This document shows positions 44,547-52,955 of a stretch of DNA of 64,000 bases, in pieces. The position numbers were made by a program, and so were the translations under genes. A model generated the notes under the pieces. That model saw only the letters and a program-made list of their open reading frames with translations, was not told the DNA's origin and made no database searches. Every line of letters starts with the position of its first letter. Positions within the stretch are counted from its first letter, which is position 1. This stretch comes from Brevundimonas sp. (GTDB lineage Bacteria > Pseudomonadota > Alphaproteobacteria > Caulobacterales > Caulobacteraceae), in contig NZ_JAUYNX010000001.1 in NCBI RefSeq assembly GCF_030704825.1, positions 104,529 through 168,528 on the forward strand, given 5' to 3'.

Positions 44547-46361
44547 TCACGCCATCCGCGGATCGGCCACGTCCTCGATCTCGAATTGCACGCCCCGGCG
44601 GCCGTTCCAGTCGTCCGCCTTGAGTCGCCCGGCCACGCAGAGCCCGCCCTGTCCGGACAGCAGGGACTGGCCGCCGGGCAGGTCGGCGCAGCGCCAGGCG
44701 ATGGCCTTCACCGAGGCCCCGTCGGCCCCGACCAGGCGGCAGCGCACATGGCCGCCGTTCATGGCCACGGCGTCGCGCGCCTGCACGTGCTCCAGGGCGA
44801 ACAGCGGCTCCGGGTTGGCCGGACCGAACGGCGCCAGCTGCTCGAACTGTTCGAACAGACCCCGCGTCGCCGCGCCCGGATCGATCAGGGCGTCGATCTC
44901 GACCAGATCCAGCGCATCCGCCGCCGCCTGCTCGCCCGCCATCCGCTCGTTGAGGAAGTCGCGCAGCCGCCCGATGTCGTCGGTCCGCACGGTCAGACCG
45001 GCCGCCATGGCGTGTCCGCCCCCGGCCATCAGCACGCCGCCCTCCCAGGCCGCCTGCACCGCCTTGCCCAGATTCATGCCCGGCTGGGACCGGCCCGAGC
45101 CCTTGCCGACGCCGTTCACCGCATCGACGCCGATGACCACCACCGGCTTGCGCCAGCGCTCGCGCAGCCGCCCGGCCACGATCCCGACCACGCCAGGATG
45201 CCAGTCGTCGCCCTCGACCACCACCACCGCCGAGCCGTCCGCGTGGGCGCCGGTCGCCTCGACCATCCGCGTGGCCTGATCGGTGACCTGCTTCTCCACC
45301 TCGCGCCGGGCGATGTTCAGCGCGTCCAGCTCCTGCGCCAGCGTCATCGCCTCTTCGGGGTCGTCGGTCGACAGCAGCCGCGCGCCGAGGTCCGACTTGC
45401 CGATCCGCCCCCCGGCGTTGATGCGCGGCCCGAGAATGAAGCCCGCATGGTTCGACTTGGCCGGCCCCGGTTCGACCCCCGCCGCCGCCAGCAGCGCCCT
45501 CAGGCCCGGATTGCCCCACTCCGACATCCGCCTGAGGCCCAGGCTGGTCAGCGCCCGGTTGAAGCCCGTCAGGCCGGTGACGTCGCAGATCGCCCCCATG
45601 GCCGCCAGATCCAGCCACTGGCGGATGTCCGGCTCCTTCACGTCCGCGAACATCCCGCGCCGCCGCGCCTCGCGGTTCAGCGCCGCCAGCAGCACGAACA
45701 CCACCCCCGCCGCCGCCAGATTGCCCTGTCCCGAGTTGCAGCCGGGCCGGTTCGGATTGACCACGGCGGCGCAGACCGGCGGATGCTCGCGCATCATGTG
45801 ATGGTCGATGACCACGACCTTCAGCCCGATCGCCGCCGCGTGCGCCACCGCCTCATTGGCTGCCGCGCCGCAGTCCACGGTGATGACCAGATCGGCGCCC
45901 GAGGCCTTGAGGGTGTCGAACGCCCGCGCGCTGGGGCCGTACCCCTCGGTCATCCTGTCCGGCACATAGATCGGCAGGTCCGCGCCCATGGCCCGGAACC
46001 AGCGCACCAGCAGGGCCGCGCTCGAGGCGCCGTCCACGTCATAGTCGGCGAAGACATGGATCGAGGCCTTCGCCTGCAGGGCGTCGAGGATCGCCCCGGC
46101 CGCCGCGTCCATGTCCATGAAGCTGGAGGGATCGGGGAACAGCGCCTTCAGCGTCGGCTGCAGGAAGTCCGCCCCCTGGTCCGCCCGCACGCCGCGCGCC
46201 GCCAGCGCCCGCGCCAGCGGTTCTTCCAGACCGAGAGTCTGCATATGGCTGCGGATCAGCCCCGCCTCGGCGGGCCTCTGCCGCCAGACGCGACCGGACA
46301 GGGAGCGGGACACGCCCAGGAAGGCCGGTCCAAAGTCGGAGACCGCGCCCCCGTCGGCCAT
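44547..46361 (-). CDS. recJ: Single-stranded-DNA exonuclease RecJ
   Basis: The product has 604 residues from an ATG overlapping the glpX stop (TGATG). DHH-family motifs are present: FADYDVDGASSAALL (DxD), VVIDHHM (DHH), and the DHHA1 part with GGGHAMAAGLT. The OB domain lies near the C-terminus. It degrades ssDNA 5' to 3' in recombination and mismatch repair. The long frame beyond 46361 is a shadow of glpX. Confidence 0.96.
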   Translation of the reverse strand: MADGGAVSDFGPAFLGVSRSLSGRVWRQRPAEAGLIRSHMQTLGLEEPLARALAARGVRADQGADFLQPTLKALFPDPSSFMDMDAAAGAILDALQAKASIHVFADYDVDGASSAALLVRWFRAMGADLPIYVPDRMTEGYGPSARAFDTLKASGADLVITVDCGAAANEAVAHAAAIGLKVVVIDHHMMREHPPVCAAVVNPNRPGCNSGQGNLAAAGVVFVLLAALNREARRRGMFADVKEPDIRQWLDLAAMGAICDVTGLTGFNRALTSLGLRRMSEWGNPGLRALLAAAGVEPGPAKSNHAGFILGPRINAGGRIGKSDLGARLLSTDDPEEAMTLAQELDALNIARREVEKQVTDQATRMVEATGAHADGSAVVVVEGDDWHPGVVGIVAGRLRERWRKPVVVIGVDAVNGVGKGSGRSQPGMNLGKAVQAAWEGGVLMAGGGHAMAAGLTVRTDDIGRLRDFLNERMAGEQAAADALDLVEIDALIDPGAATRGLFEQFEQLAPFGPANPEPLFALEHVQARDAVAMNGGHVRCRLVGADGASVKAIAWRCADLPGGQSLLSGQGGLCVAGRLKADDWNGRRGVQFEIEDVADPRMA

Positions 46362-47317
46362 CAGAGCGGCCGGATCGTGCGGATGCGCTGGACGGTCCGG
46401 GTCGAGGAATCCATCACCAACGTATGGGTGGAAACGAAGCCGTCGGCGACCTTGACCCCGTCCAGCATGGCGCCCTTGGTCACCCCGGTGGCGGCGAAGA
46501 TGGCGTCCTTGGACACCAGTTCGTGCAGGTCGTATTTGCGGTCCAGATCGGTCACGCCCGTCCTGGCGGCGCGCGCCCGCTCGTCGTCGTTGCGGAAGAT
46601 CAGCCGGCCCTGGAAATGGCCGCCGACGCATTTCAGGGCGCTGGCCGCCAGCACGCCTTCCGGCGCCCCGCCCGACCCCAGGTACAGGTCGATGCCCGTC
46701 TCTGGCTCGGCGGTGTGGATCACGCCCGCCACGTCGCCGTCGGTGATCAGCACCACCTTGGCCCCGACCTCGCGCAGGGCGGCGATCAGCTCGGCGTGGC
46801 GCGGCCGGTCCATGACGCAGACGGTGATCTCCGAAGGGTTCACCCCCTTGGCCGAGGCCAGGGAGCGGACATTGTCCTGGGGCTTCATGTCCAGATCGAC
46901 CGTGCCGGGCGCGAAGCCCGGGCCGATGGCGATCTTGTCCATATAGGTGTCAGGGGCGTGCAGCATGCCGCCGCCCGGCGACATCGACAGCACGCACAGG
47001 GCGTTGGCCATGGCCTTGGCCGTCAGGGTCGTGCCTTCCAGCGGGTCCAGGGCGATGTCGATGGCCGGCCCCTTCCCGGTGCCGACCTTCTCGCCGATGT
47101 ACAGCATCGGCGCCTCGTCGCGCTCGCCCTCGCCGATGACGATCTTGCCGTCGATATCCAGCGCGTTCAGCGCCGTGCGCATGGCGTCGACCGCCAGCTG
47201 GTCCGCGGCCTTCTCGTCGCCGCGGCCGATCCCGGCATAGGAGGCGATGGCGGCCAGTTCGGTCACCCGCGCGGCGTCGGCGGCCAGAGTCGAAGCATAG
47301 GGGGCCGATCCGGCCAT
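46361..47317 (-). CDS. glpX: Fructose-1,6-bisphosphatase class II
   Basis: The product has 318 residues. It has GRGDEKAADQLAVDAMR, IGEGERDEAPMLYIGE (metal-binding Glu/Asp) and DPLEGTTLTAKAMANAL, all hallmarks of GlpX. It dephosphorylates fructose-1,6-bisphosphate for gluconeogenesis. It forms a two-gene run with recJ. Confidence 0.97.
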   Translation of the reverse strand: MAGSAPYASTLAADAARVTELAAIASYAGIGRGDEKAADQLAVDAMRTALNALDIDGKIVIGEGERDEAPMLYIGEKVGTGKGPAIDIALDPLEGTTLTAKAMANALCVLSMSPGGGMLHAPDTYMDKIAIGPGFAPGTVDLDMKPQDNVRSLASAKGVNPSEITVCVMDRPRHAELIAALREVGAKVVLITDGDVAGVIHTAEPETGIDLYLGSGGAPEGVLAASALKCVGGHFQGRLIFRNDDERARAARTGVTDLDRKYDLHELVSKDAIFAATGVTKGAMLDGVKVADGFVSTHTLVMDSSTRTVQRIRTIRPL

Positions 47318-47368
47318 GGCGTTCTCCTGAGACGATGATCCCCGGATTCTGACGTCCGGGCGACTGTT

Positions 47369-47821
47369 CTATTGGGCCGGACGGCGATCCACCGGCGGCG
47401 GGGCGCGGCCGCGCTCGCGCGCGCGCCGCACGAAGTCGTCGATCTCGGCCTGGGTCCGGGCGGTCGCCGGCGCGACCGGGACCGCGCCCACCCTGGCCTG
47501 CACCTCGGCGACGAAGGCCTCGGGATCGCCGGTGGTTTGCCAGTCGATGCGCGAGACCTCGCCCGCCAGGGCGCCGCCGGTGACCCGCAGCGTATTGACC
47601 TTGGCCGCGATCGCCATCGGTTCGGGCGGCGCGTCGGCGGACCTCGGAAAATCGGCCCAGCGGGGATATTCGCGGTTGGCGTCGACCAGCGCCTGGACCC
47701 GGGCGGCTGCCGGCGAACCGGGGTCGGTGTCCGGGTCGAACGACCCGGCGCAGGCCGCCAGGCCGCCGCTCGCGGCGACGGCGGACATCACGGCTGCAAT
47801 TTTCCGGATCGGCGCGTTCAT
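47369..47821 (-). CDS. Small predicted lipoprotein
   Basis: The product has 150 residues from the ATG at 47821 (a second ATG at 47836 adds MTAPD). A signal with lipobox GLAAC puts the Cys at about residue 23. The mature part has no family that I recognise; it shows FPRSADAPPEP and a C-terminal ARTQAEIDDFVRRARERGR helix. It shares an 88-bp divergent region with phaC. It is probably envelope-bound, with role unknown. Confidence 0.72.
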   Translation of the reverse strand: MNAPIRKIAAVMSAVAASGGLAACAGSFDPDTDPGSPAAARVQALVDANREYPRWADFPRSADAPPEPMAIAAKVNTLRVTGGALAGEVSRIDWQTTGDPEAFVAEVQARVGAVPVAPATARTQAEIDDFVRRARERGRAPPPVDRRPAQ

Positions 47822-47909
47822 ATCAGGGGCGGTCATATGCCATGATCGCGACAGGCGGAAGGGCGCGCGACCCTTGCGACCGATCCTGACGATCCCCGGA
47901 GCCTTCCCC

Positions 47910-49880
47910 ATGGCCAAGCGCCCGACTCCTCCGCCCGCCGACGCCGCTCCGCGCCCGCCGCGCAAGTCCGGCCGTCCCACCTCGGCCAAGCCGCCCCGTC
48001 CCCGCGCCGCCAGGGCCCGGCCGGCGGAACAGCCCGCGCCGCACCCGGAGCCGGCCCCCGAGCCCGTGGCCCCGCGCGCCGACGCCTTCGCCTTCCCCGG
48101 CGCCGACCAGCGGCAGATGCTCGAAACCCTGTCCCTGAACCTGGCCAAGGCCGCCATGACGGCCCAGTCGGCCATCGCCGAGGCCGCCCTGTCCCAGGCC
48201 GACCGCCCCGCCGCCCTGTCGCCCGATCCCTTCAACGTCGGCCCGGCGATGAACTCCGTCATGACCAGCCTGGCCTCGCGGCCGGACAAGCTGTTCGCCG
48301 CCCAGGCCGACCTGTTCAACCGCTACATGGACCTGTGGGCCTCCACCACCCGCCGCGCCGCCGGCGACGAGACGCCCGCCGCCCACGACGCGAAACTGGC
48401 GAAGGACAAGCGCTTCAGGGACCCGGCCTGGTCCGAGAACCCGATGTTCGACGTCATGCGCCAGTCCTATCTGGTCACCGCCGACTGGATGAACGGCCTG
48501 GTCTCCAGCGTCGAGGACGTCGATCCCCTGGTCAAACGCCGCGCCGAGTTCTTCACCAGGCTGCTGACCGACGCCTTCTCCCCCTCCAACTTCCTCGCCT
48601 CCAACCCCGCCGCCCTCAAGGCCCTGGCCGAGTCCAACGGCGAATCGCTGGTCAAGGGCATGCAGAATTTCGCCGCCGACATGGAGCGCGGCGCCGGCAA
48701 GCTGAAGATCAGCCAGGCCGACTACGGCAAATTCGTCGTCGGCGAGAACGTCGCCACCGCCCCCGGCCAGGTGGTCTGGCGCGACGAGCTGTTCGAACTG
48801 ATCCAGTTCGACCCCGCCACCGACAAGCAGCGCGCCATCCCGCTGCTGATCTTCCCGCCGTGGATCAACAAATTCTACATCCTGGACCTGCAGCCGGAAA
48901 ACTCGATGATCCGCTGGCTCTCGGCCCAGGGCTTCACCGTCTTCGTCTGCTCCTGGGTCAATCCCGACAAGGACAAGGCCGGCTTCGGCTTCGACGACTA
49001 TCTCGAAAAAGGCATCTACCGCTGCATCGAAAAGGCGCTCGAGCAGTCGAAGTCCGAGCACATCAACACCGTCGGCTACTGCATAGGCGGCACATTGATG
49101 GGCGCGGCCCTGGCCCATATGGCGGCCAGGGGCGACACGCGCGTCACCGCCAACACCTTCTTCGCCGCCCAGCATGATTTCGCCGAGGCCGGCGACCTGC
49201 TGCTGTTCACCGACGAGCACTGGCTCAATGAGGTCGAGCAGCAGATGGACGCCGCCGGCGGCGTCCTGCCCGGCGCGGCCATGGCCGAGACTTTCAACGC
49301 CCTGCGCGCCAACGACCTGATCTGGTCGTTCTTCGTCAGCAACTATCTGATGGGCAAGTCGCCGCCCGCCTTCGACCTGCTGTTCTGGAACGCCGATCAG
49401 ACCCGCATGCCGAAAAAGCTGCACATGGACTACCTCCGCTCCATGTACGGCCAGAACAAGCTGGCCCGGGGCGAGTTCGTCATCGGCGGCGTCCGCGTCG
49501 ACCTGTCGAAGGTGACCATCCCCCTCTATTTCCAGGCCAGCCGCGAGGACCATATCGCGCCGATGAATTCGGTCTACCGCTCGGCCCGCGCCTTCTCCAA
49601 CGCCGACGTGACCCTGACCCTGGCCGGCTCGGGCCATATCGCCGGGGTGGTCAATCCGCCCTCGGCCCACAAATACCAGCACTGGACCAACCCCGCCCTG
49701 CCCGCCACCCTGGCCGAATGGCAGGCCAGGGCCGAGGAGCATCCCGGCAGCTGGTGGGAGCACTGGGCCGCCTGGCTGCATGAACGGTCCGGCGACTGGG
49801 TCCCGGCCCGCGATCCTGAAAAGGGCCCGCTTTCGCCGATAGAAGCCGCGCCGGGCTCCTATGTGAAAGTGAAGTCTTGA
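47910..49880 (+). CDS. phaC: Class I poly(3-hydroxyalkanoate) synthase PhaC
   Basis: The product has 656 residues, longer than the usual 570-600 because of an N-terminal Pro/Ala/Arg-rich stretch (residues 1-55). The PhaC N domain (about 95-290) and hydrolase core follow, with the lipase-like box GYCIGGT (nucleophile Cys391). The catalytic Asp is in YFQASREDHIAPM and the His in LAGSGHIAGVVNPP. It polymerises 3-hydroxyacyl-CoA into granules. The upstream part of the frame (from 47532) is antisense to the lipoprotein gene. No phasin or phaAB is adjacent. Confidence 0.95.
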   Translation: MAKRPTPPPADAAPRPPRKSGRPTSAKPPRPRAARARPAEQPAPHPEPAPEPVAPRADAFAFPGADQRQMLETLSLNLAKAAMTAQSAIAEAALSQADRPAALSPDPFNVGPAMNSVMTSLASRPDKLFAAQADLFNRYMDLWASTTRRAAGDETPAAHDAKLAKDKRFRDPAWSENPMFDVMRQSYLVTADWMNGLVSSVEDVDPLVKRRAEFFTRLLTDAFSPSNFLASNPAALKALAESNGESLVKGMQNFAADMERGAGKLKISQADYGKFVVGENVATAPGQVVWRDELFELIQFDPATDKQRAIPLLIFPPWINKFYILDLQPENSMIRWLSAQGFTVFVCSWVNPDKDKAGFGFDDYLEKGIYRCIEKALEQSKSEHINTVGYCIGGTLMGAALAHMAARGDTRVTANTFFAAQHDFAEAGDLLLFTDEHWLNEVEQQMDAAGGVLPGAAMAETFNALRANDLIWSFFVSNYLMGKSPPAFDLLFWNADQTRMPKKLHMDYLRSMYGQNKLARGEFVIGGVRVDLSKVTIPLYFQASREDHIAPMNSVYRSARAFSNADVTLTLAGSGHIAGVVNPPSAHKYQHWTNPALPATLAEWQARAEEHPGSWWEHWAAWLHERSGDWVPARDPEKGPLSPIEAAPGSYVKVKS

Positions 49881-50257
49881 AGCGTCTCGAACCGAACCTG
49901 CTGCTGGCCGTCACCACCGGCTTCGCCCTGGTCCTCGTCACCCTGACCGTCAGCGTCTACGGCGCGGGCGCGCCGCTGCGCAACCTGTTGCTGGCCGCGA
50001 TCTGCTCCGGCGGCTTCGTGCTGCTCAATCCGATCCTGATGCGGACGATGAAGAGCCCGGTCCGGCCGCCGCTGATCCATCCCGACAGCCGCGGCGTGAC
50101 CGCCTGGGCCGGGCTGTTTCCGATGGTGGTGATCCTCTGCGCCGCCATTCCGGTCTTCCGGCCCGGTCCCGACTACGGCCTGCTGGTCATCGTCGCCGCC
50201 GTCTGGTTCGGCGTCACGGTCGAGTCCGCGCTCAAGGCGCGCCGTCAGGCAGGTTGA
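49877..50257 (+). CDS. Small membrane protein of unknown function
   Basis: The product has 126 residues from a TTG that overlaps the phaC stop (TTGA), so it is probably translationally coupled to phaC. Four hydrophobic segments (about 8-28, 36-56, 75-95, 100-118) suggest an inner-membrane protein. I do not recognise a family. Its 3' end overlaps the convergent msrB by 13 bp. Confidence 0.65.
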   Translation: MKRLEPNLLLAVTTGFALVLVTLTVSVYGAGAPLRNLLLAAICSGGFVLLNPILMRTMKSPVRPPLIHPDSRGVTAWAGLFPMVVILCAAIPVFRPGPDYGLLVIVAAVWFGVTVESALKARRQAG

Positions 50258-50742
50258 AACCTCAGGGCCACACCGTTGTTGCAATAGCGTTTTCCGGTCG
50301 GCCGCGGCCCGTCGTCGAAGATATGCCCCTGATGCCCCAGGCAGCGGGCGCAGTGGTATTCGGTGCGCGGATAGCCGATGGCGAAGTCGGTCTTCGTCCC
50401 GATATTGGCGGCGATGACGTCGTAAAAACTCGGCCAGCCCGTGCCACTGTCGAACTTCCATGACGAGCGGAACAGCGGCAGGTCGCAGCCCCGGCAAAGG
50501 AATGTCCCGGCGCGGTGTTCGTCGTTCAGCGGACTGCTGCCCGGCCGCTCGGTCGCCTCATGCCGCAGCGTCTGGTAGCTGGCCGCCGGCAGCCGCGTGC
50601 GCCACTGGGCGTCGGTCAGACGCCGGAACGGCGAGTTCGCATACTGCCGCTCCGAGGCGTCGGCGGGTCCCGGCGAGCAGGCGGTCACGGCGACCGCGCC
50701 GGCGGTGGTCAGGAGGGTACGGCGGGACAGGGCGTGGGTCAT
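50245..50742 (-). CDS. msrB: Exported peptide-methionine (R)-S-oxide reductase MsrB
   Basis: The product has 165 residues. A twin-arginine-like leader (SRRTLLTTAGAVAVTACSPG) also has a lipobox-like VTAC, so export by Tat or as a lipoprotein is likely. The MsrB domain has two zinc CxxC pairs (CRGC, CARC), SGTGWPSF and the catalytic RYCNNG (normally RYCxNS). It repairs methionine-R-sulfoxide in envelope proteins. Confidence 0.92.
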   Translation of the reverse strand: MTHALSRRTLLTTAGAVAVTACSPGPADASERQYANSPFRRLTDAQWRTRLPAASYQTLRHEATERPGSSPLNDEHRAGTFLCRGCDLPLFRSSWKFDSGTGWPSFYDVIAANIGTKTDFAIGYPRTEYHCARCLGHQGHIFDDGPRPTGKRYCNNGVALRFQPA

Positions 50743-50787
50743 GACGGTTGATACGTCGGGAAGATCGCGGAGGTTTCAAGTGCGCGT

Positions 50788-50910
50788 CCTTCTCCCCTTG
50801 CGGGAGAAGGTGGCCGAGCGCAGCGAGGTCGGATGAGGGGTCTCACCGGCCTGCGCGACCCCTCATCCGTCAGCCTTCGGCTGCCACCTTCTCCCGCAAG
50901 GGGCGAAGGA
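50788..50910. repeat. Inverted REP-type pair, copy 1
   Basis: A unit beginning CCTTCTCCCCTTGCGGGAGA and ending GGATGAGGGG (about 50788-50840) is followed by its inverted partner CCCCTCATCC...CCTTCTCCCGCAAGGGG (about 50858-50906). Each end has its own small hairpin (CTTCTCCC/GGGAGAAG). It fills the msrB-argC gap and ends at the argC stop. A second copy is at 53646-53803. Confidence 0.8.
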
Positions 50911-51843
50911 TCACGTCAAACCGGTCTCTTCCCTGAGCCCCAGCATCAGGTTCAGGTTCTGCACCGCCGCCCCCGACGCCCCCTTGCCGAGGTTGTCCAG
51001 CAGCGCGACCAGCCGGACCTGATCCCCGCCCCGGTCGCCGAACACATGCAGGCGCATTTTGTTGGTCCCGTTCAGCCCCTCCGGATCGATCCCGGTCATC
51101 GCCTCGCTCTCCTCCAGCTCGGCCACCTCGATGAAGCGCGATCCCGCATAGGCCTCGGCCAGCGCGCCGTGCACCACCTCGACCGACGGCGACGACGGCA
51201 GGGCCGCCAGCTGCAGCGGAACCTCGACCAGCATCCCCTGCCGGTACGCCCCCACCGCCGGCGCGAACAGCACCGGCCGCTCCAGCCCGGTGTGCAGCGT
51301 CATCTCCGGCACGTGCTTGTGCTTCAGCGACAGGCCATAGGCGCGATACGCCCCGGCCCCGCCCGCCTCGAACTCGGCGATCATCGCCTTGCCGCCGCCC
51401 GAATAGCCCGACACCGCGTTGACCGTCACCGGCCAGCCCGCCGGCACGATCCCCGCCGACACCAGCGGCCGGACCAGGCCGATGAAGCCCGTCGGATAGC
51501 AGCCCGGGTTCGACACCCGCGTCGCGCCCGCGATCCTCTCGCGCTGCCCGGGCGCCATTTCGGCGAAGCCATAGGTCCAGGCCGGATCGACCCGATAGGC
51601 CGTCGAGGCGTCGATGACCCGCACCGCCGGATTGTCGATCATGGCCACGGCTTCCTTCGCCGCCTCGTCGGGCAGGCACAGGATCACCGCGTCGGCGGCG
51701 TTCAGCGCCTCGCGCCGCGCCTCCACGTCGCGCCGCCGGTCGCCCAGCAGGATCAGTTCCAGATCGCCGCGCGCCTCCAGCCGCTCGCGGATCTCCAGCC
51801 CCGTGGTTCCGGCCTCGCCGTCGATGAAGATGGTGTGGGTCAT
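50911..51843 (-). CDS. argC: N-acetyl-gamma-glutamyl-phosphate reductase (type 2 ArgC)
   Basis: The product has 310 residues from the ATG at 51843; the TTG at 51870 adds nine unconserved residues. It has FIDGEAGTTGLEIRERL (NADP loop), the catalytic RVSNPGCYPTGFIGLV and VSGYSGGGKAMIAEFE. It performs the third step of arginine synthesis. The short form (about 310 aa) is the type 2 enzyme. Its first ten codons are copied at the start of the upstream small ORF. Confidence 0.95.
   Translation of the reverse strand: MTHTIFIDGEAGTTGLEIRERLEARGDLELILLGDRRRDVEARREALNAADAVILCLPDEAAKEAVAMIDNPAVRVIDASTAYRVDPAWTYGFAEMAPGQRERIAGATRVSNPGCYPTGFIGLVRPLVSAGIVPAGWPVTVNAVSGYSGGGKAMIAEFEAGGAGAYRAYGLSLKHKHVPEMTLHTGLERPVLFAPAVGAYRQGMLVEVPLQLAALPSSPSVEVVHGALAEAYAGSRFIEVAELEESEAMTGIDPEGLNGTNKMRLHVFGDRGGDQVRLVALLDNLGKGASGAAVQNLNLMLGLREETGLT
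51814..51843. repeat. 30-bp direct repeat, copy A (start of argC)
   Basis: This is the first 30 bases of argC (minus strand ATGACCCACACCATCTTCAT and on). It recurs at 52077-52106 with one mismatch. Confidence 0.85.
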
Positions 51844-52106
51844 GATTTGGATTCCAAGGGACGGCGCCAAGCTCCGAGTTCACGTCCGAACAGGTGGGGC
51901 TCCCAGCCCGGGTACGTCTGAACGACCGCATCGCATTCGAGCGGCTCGTCGAGCAGGAAGATCACGATCCGGTCGCCGATCGCGACAGCTCCAACACCAG
52001 CCACTGCATCCTCGGTGAGATGATGGGCGCCGGACGGGTCTCTATCGGCGCCCGTGACACCTATCCGTTTAACATTCTCGCCGTCGATGAAGATGGCGTG
52101 GGTCAT
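51840..52106 (-). CDS. Small protein with an ArgC-like first ten residues
   Basis: The product has 88 residues. It begins MTHAIFIDGE, nearly identical to ArgC's MTHTIFIDGE because of the direct repeat, and then diverges completely. The rest (AVAIGDRIVIFLLDEPLECD) matches no family that I know. There is no signal peptide. The stretch is lower in GC than its surroundings. It overlaps argC by ATGA and starts directly after the stop of the next gene upstream. Whether it makes a stable protein is uncertain. Confidence 0.45.
   Translation of the reverse strand: MTHAIFIDGENVKRIGVTGADRDPSGAHHLTEDAVAGVGAVAIGDRIVIFLLDEPLECDAVVQTYPGWEPHLFGRELGAWRRPLESKS
52077..52106. repeat. 30-bp direct repeat, copy B (start of the 88-aa ORF)
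   Basis: It matches 51814-51843 at 29 of 30 bases. The two copies enclose 233 bp of lower-GC sequence. Confidence 0.85.
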
Positions 52107-52361
52107 TCAGACAGGCCAATCGAGCAGATTGAGGAAGAAATATGCGAGCAGGGCCGCCGGTATCAGAACGAGGATGGCGATCGCCCCAACCGCGGTCCAG
52201 AATTTCACCGGCTGTCTGACGCGTCGGATGACTGGAGCCAGCCCTCCGCCCAGGAGTCCGATCTCACCCGCCGCCACGCTCCGCCACAGCCAGACGACCG
52301 TGGCCACAGCGACAAGCAGGGAGATTAAGCCCAGCAATCCCACGCCAAATCCGACGGCCAT
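52107..52361 (-). CDS. Small two-helix membrane protein
   Basis: The product has 84 residues from the ATG at 52361, preceded by GGAGAG; the frame to 52415 reads through the rpsI terminator. Two membrane helices are present (about 5-27 and 56-78, the latter AIAILVLIPAALLAYFFLNL), with a basic loop RRVRQP between. No family is recognised. Its stop is followed at once by the ATG of the next small ORF. GC is lower than in the neighbours. Confidence 0.6.
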   Translation of the reverse strand: MAVGFGVGLLGLISLLVAVATVVWLWRSVAAGEIGLLGGGLAPVIRRVRQPVKFWTAVGAIAILVLIPAALLAYFFLNLLDWPV

Positions 52362-52372
52362 GCGACTCTCCA

Positions 52373-52408
52373 AAAGAAAAAGGGCGCTCCGGTTTCCCGA
52401 AGCGCCCC
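52373..52408 (-). terminator. Rho-independent terminator of rplM-rpsI
   Basis: On the minus strand GGGGCGCTTCGGG, AAA, CCGGAGCGCCC forms an 11-bp stem with one mismatch, followed by TTTTTCTTTT. It lies 24 bases past the rpsI stop. Confidence 0.9.
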
Positions 52409-52431
52409 CATCCATACCGTGGTGAAACGGC

Positions 52432-52953
52432 CTAGCGCTTCGAGAACTGGAAGGACTTGCGGGCCTTGGCGCGGCCGTACTTCTTGCGCTCGACGACGCG
52501 GCTGTCGCGGGTCAGGAAGCCGTGCGGCTTCAGGACCGGGCGCAGCGCCGGCTCATAGTGGGTCAGGGCGTGCGACAGGCCGTGGCGGATGGCGCCGGCC
52601 TGTCCCGACAGGCCCGAGCCCTGCACGGTGCAGTCGACGTCGAACTGGGTCAGGCGGTCGGTCACTTCCAGCGGCTGGGCGATCATCATGCGCAGGATTT
52701 CGCGGGCGAAATACTGCATCTGATCCTTGCCGTTGATGGTGATCTTGCCCGAGCCGGGCTTGATCCACACGCGGGCGATCGCGTTCTTGCGCTTGCCGGT
52801 CGAATAGGCGCGGCCCTGGGCGTCCAGCTTCTGGACATAGACCGGGGCGTCGTTCTCGGCGGAGACGGTGCCGAGGCCGCGCAGGGCGTCGAAGCCGGTC
52901 GCGGCGGGGGCGTCGTTCTGCGGGGCGGAGGTTTCAGCAGTCACGTCGGTCAT
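52432..52953 (-). CDS. rpsI: 30S ribosomal protein S9
   Basis: The product has 173 residues. About 40 N-terminal residues precede the S9 fold, as in other alphaproteobacteria. It has [39 protein letters not shown] and the tail [16 protein letters not shown], whose last Lys-Arg reaches the P-site tRNA. It lies 2 bp after rplM. Confidence 0.98.
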   Translation of the reverse strand: MTDVTAETSAPQNDAPAATGFDALRGLGTVSAENDAPVYVQKLDAQGRAYSTGKRKNAIARVWIKPGSGKITINGKDQMQYFAREILRMMIAQPLEVTDRLTQFDVDCTVQGSGLSGQAGAIRHGLSHALTHYEPALRPVLKPHGFLTRDSRVVERKKYGRAKARKSFQFSKR

Positions 52954-52955
52954 GC

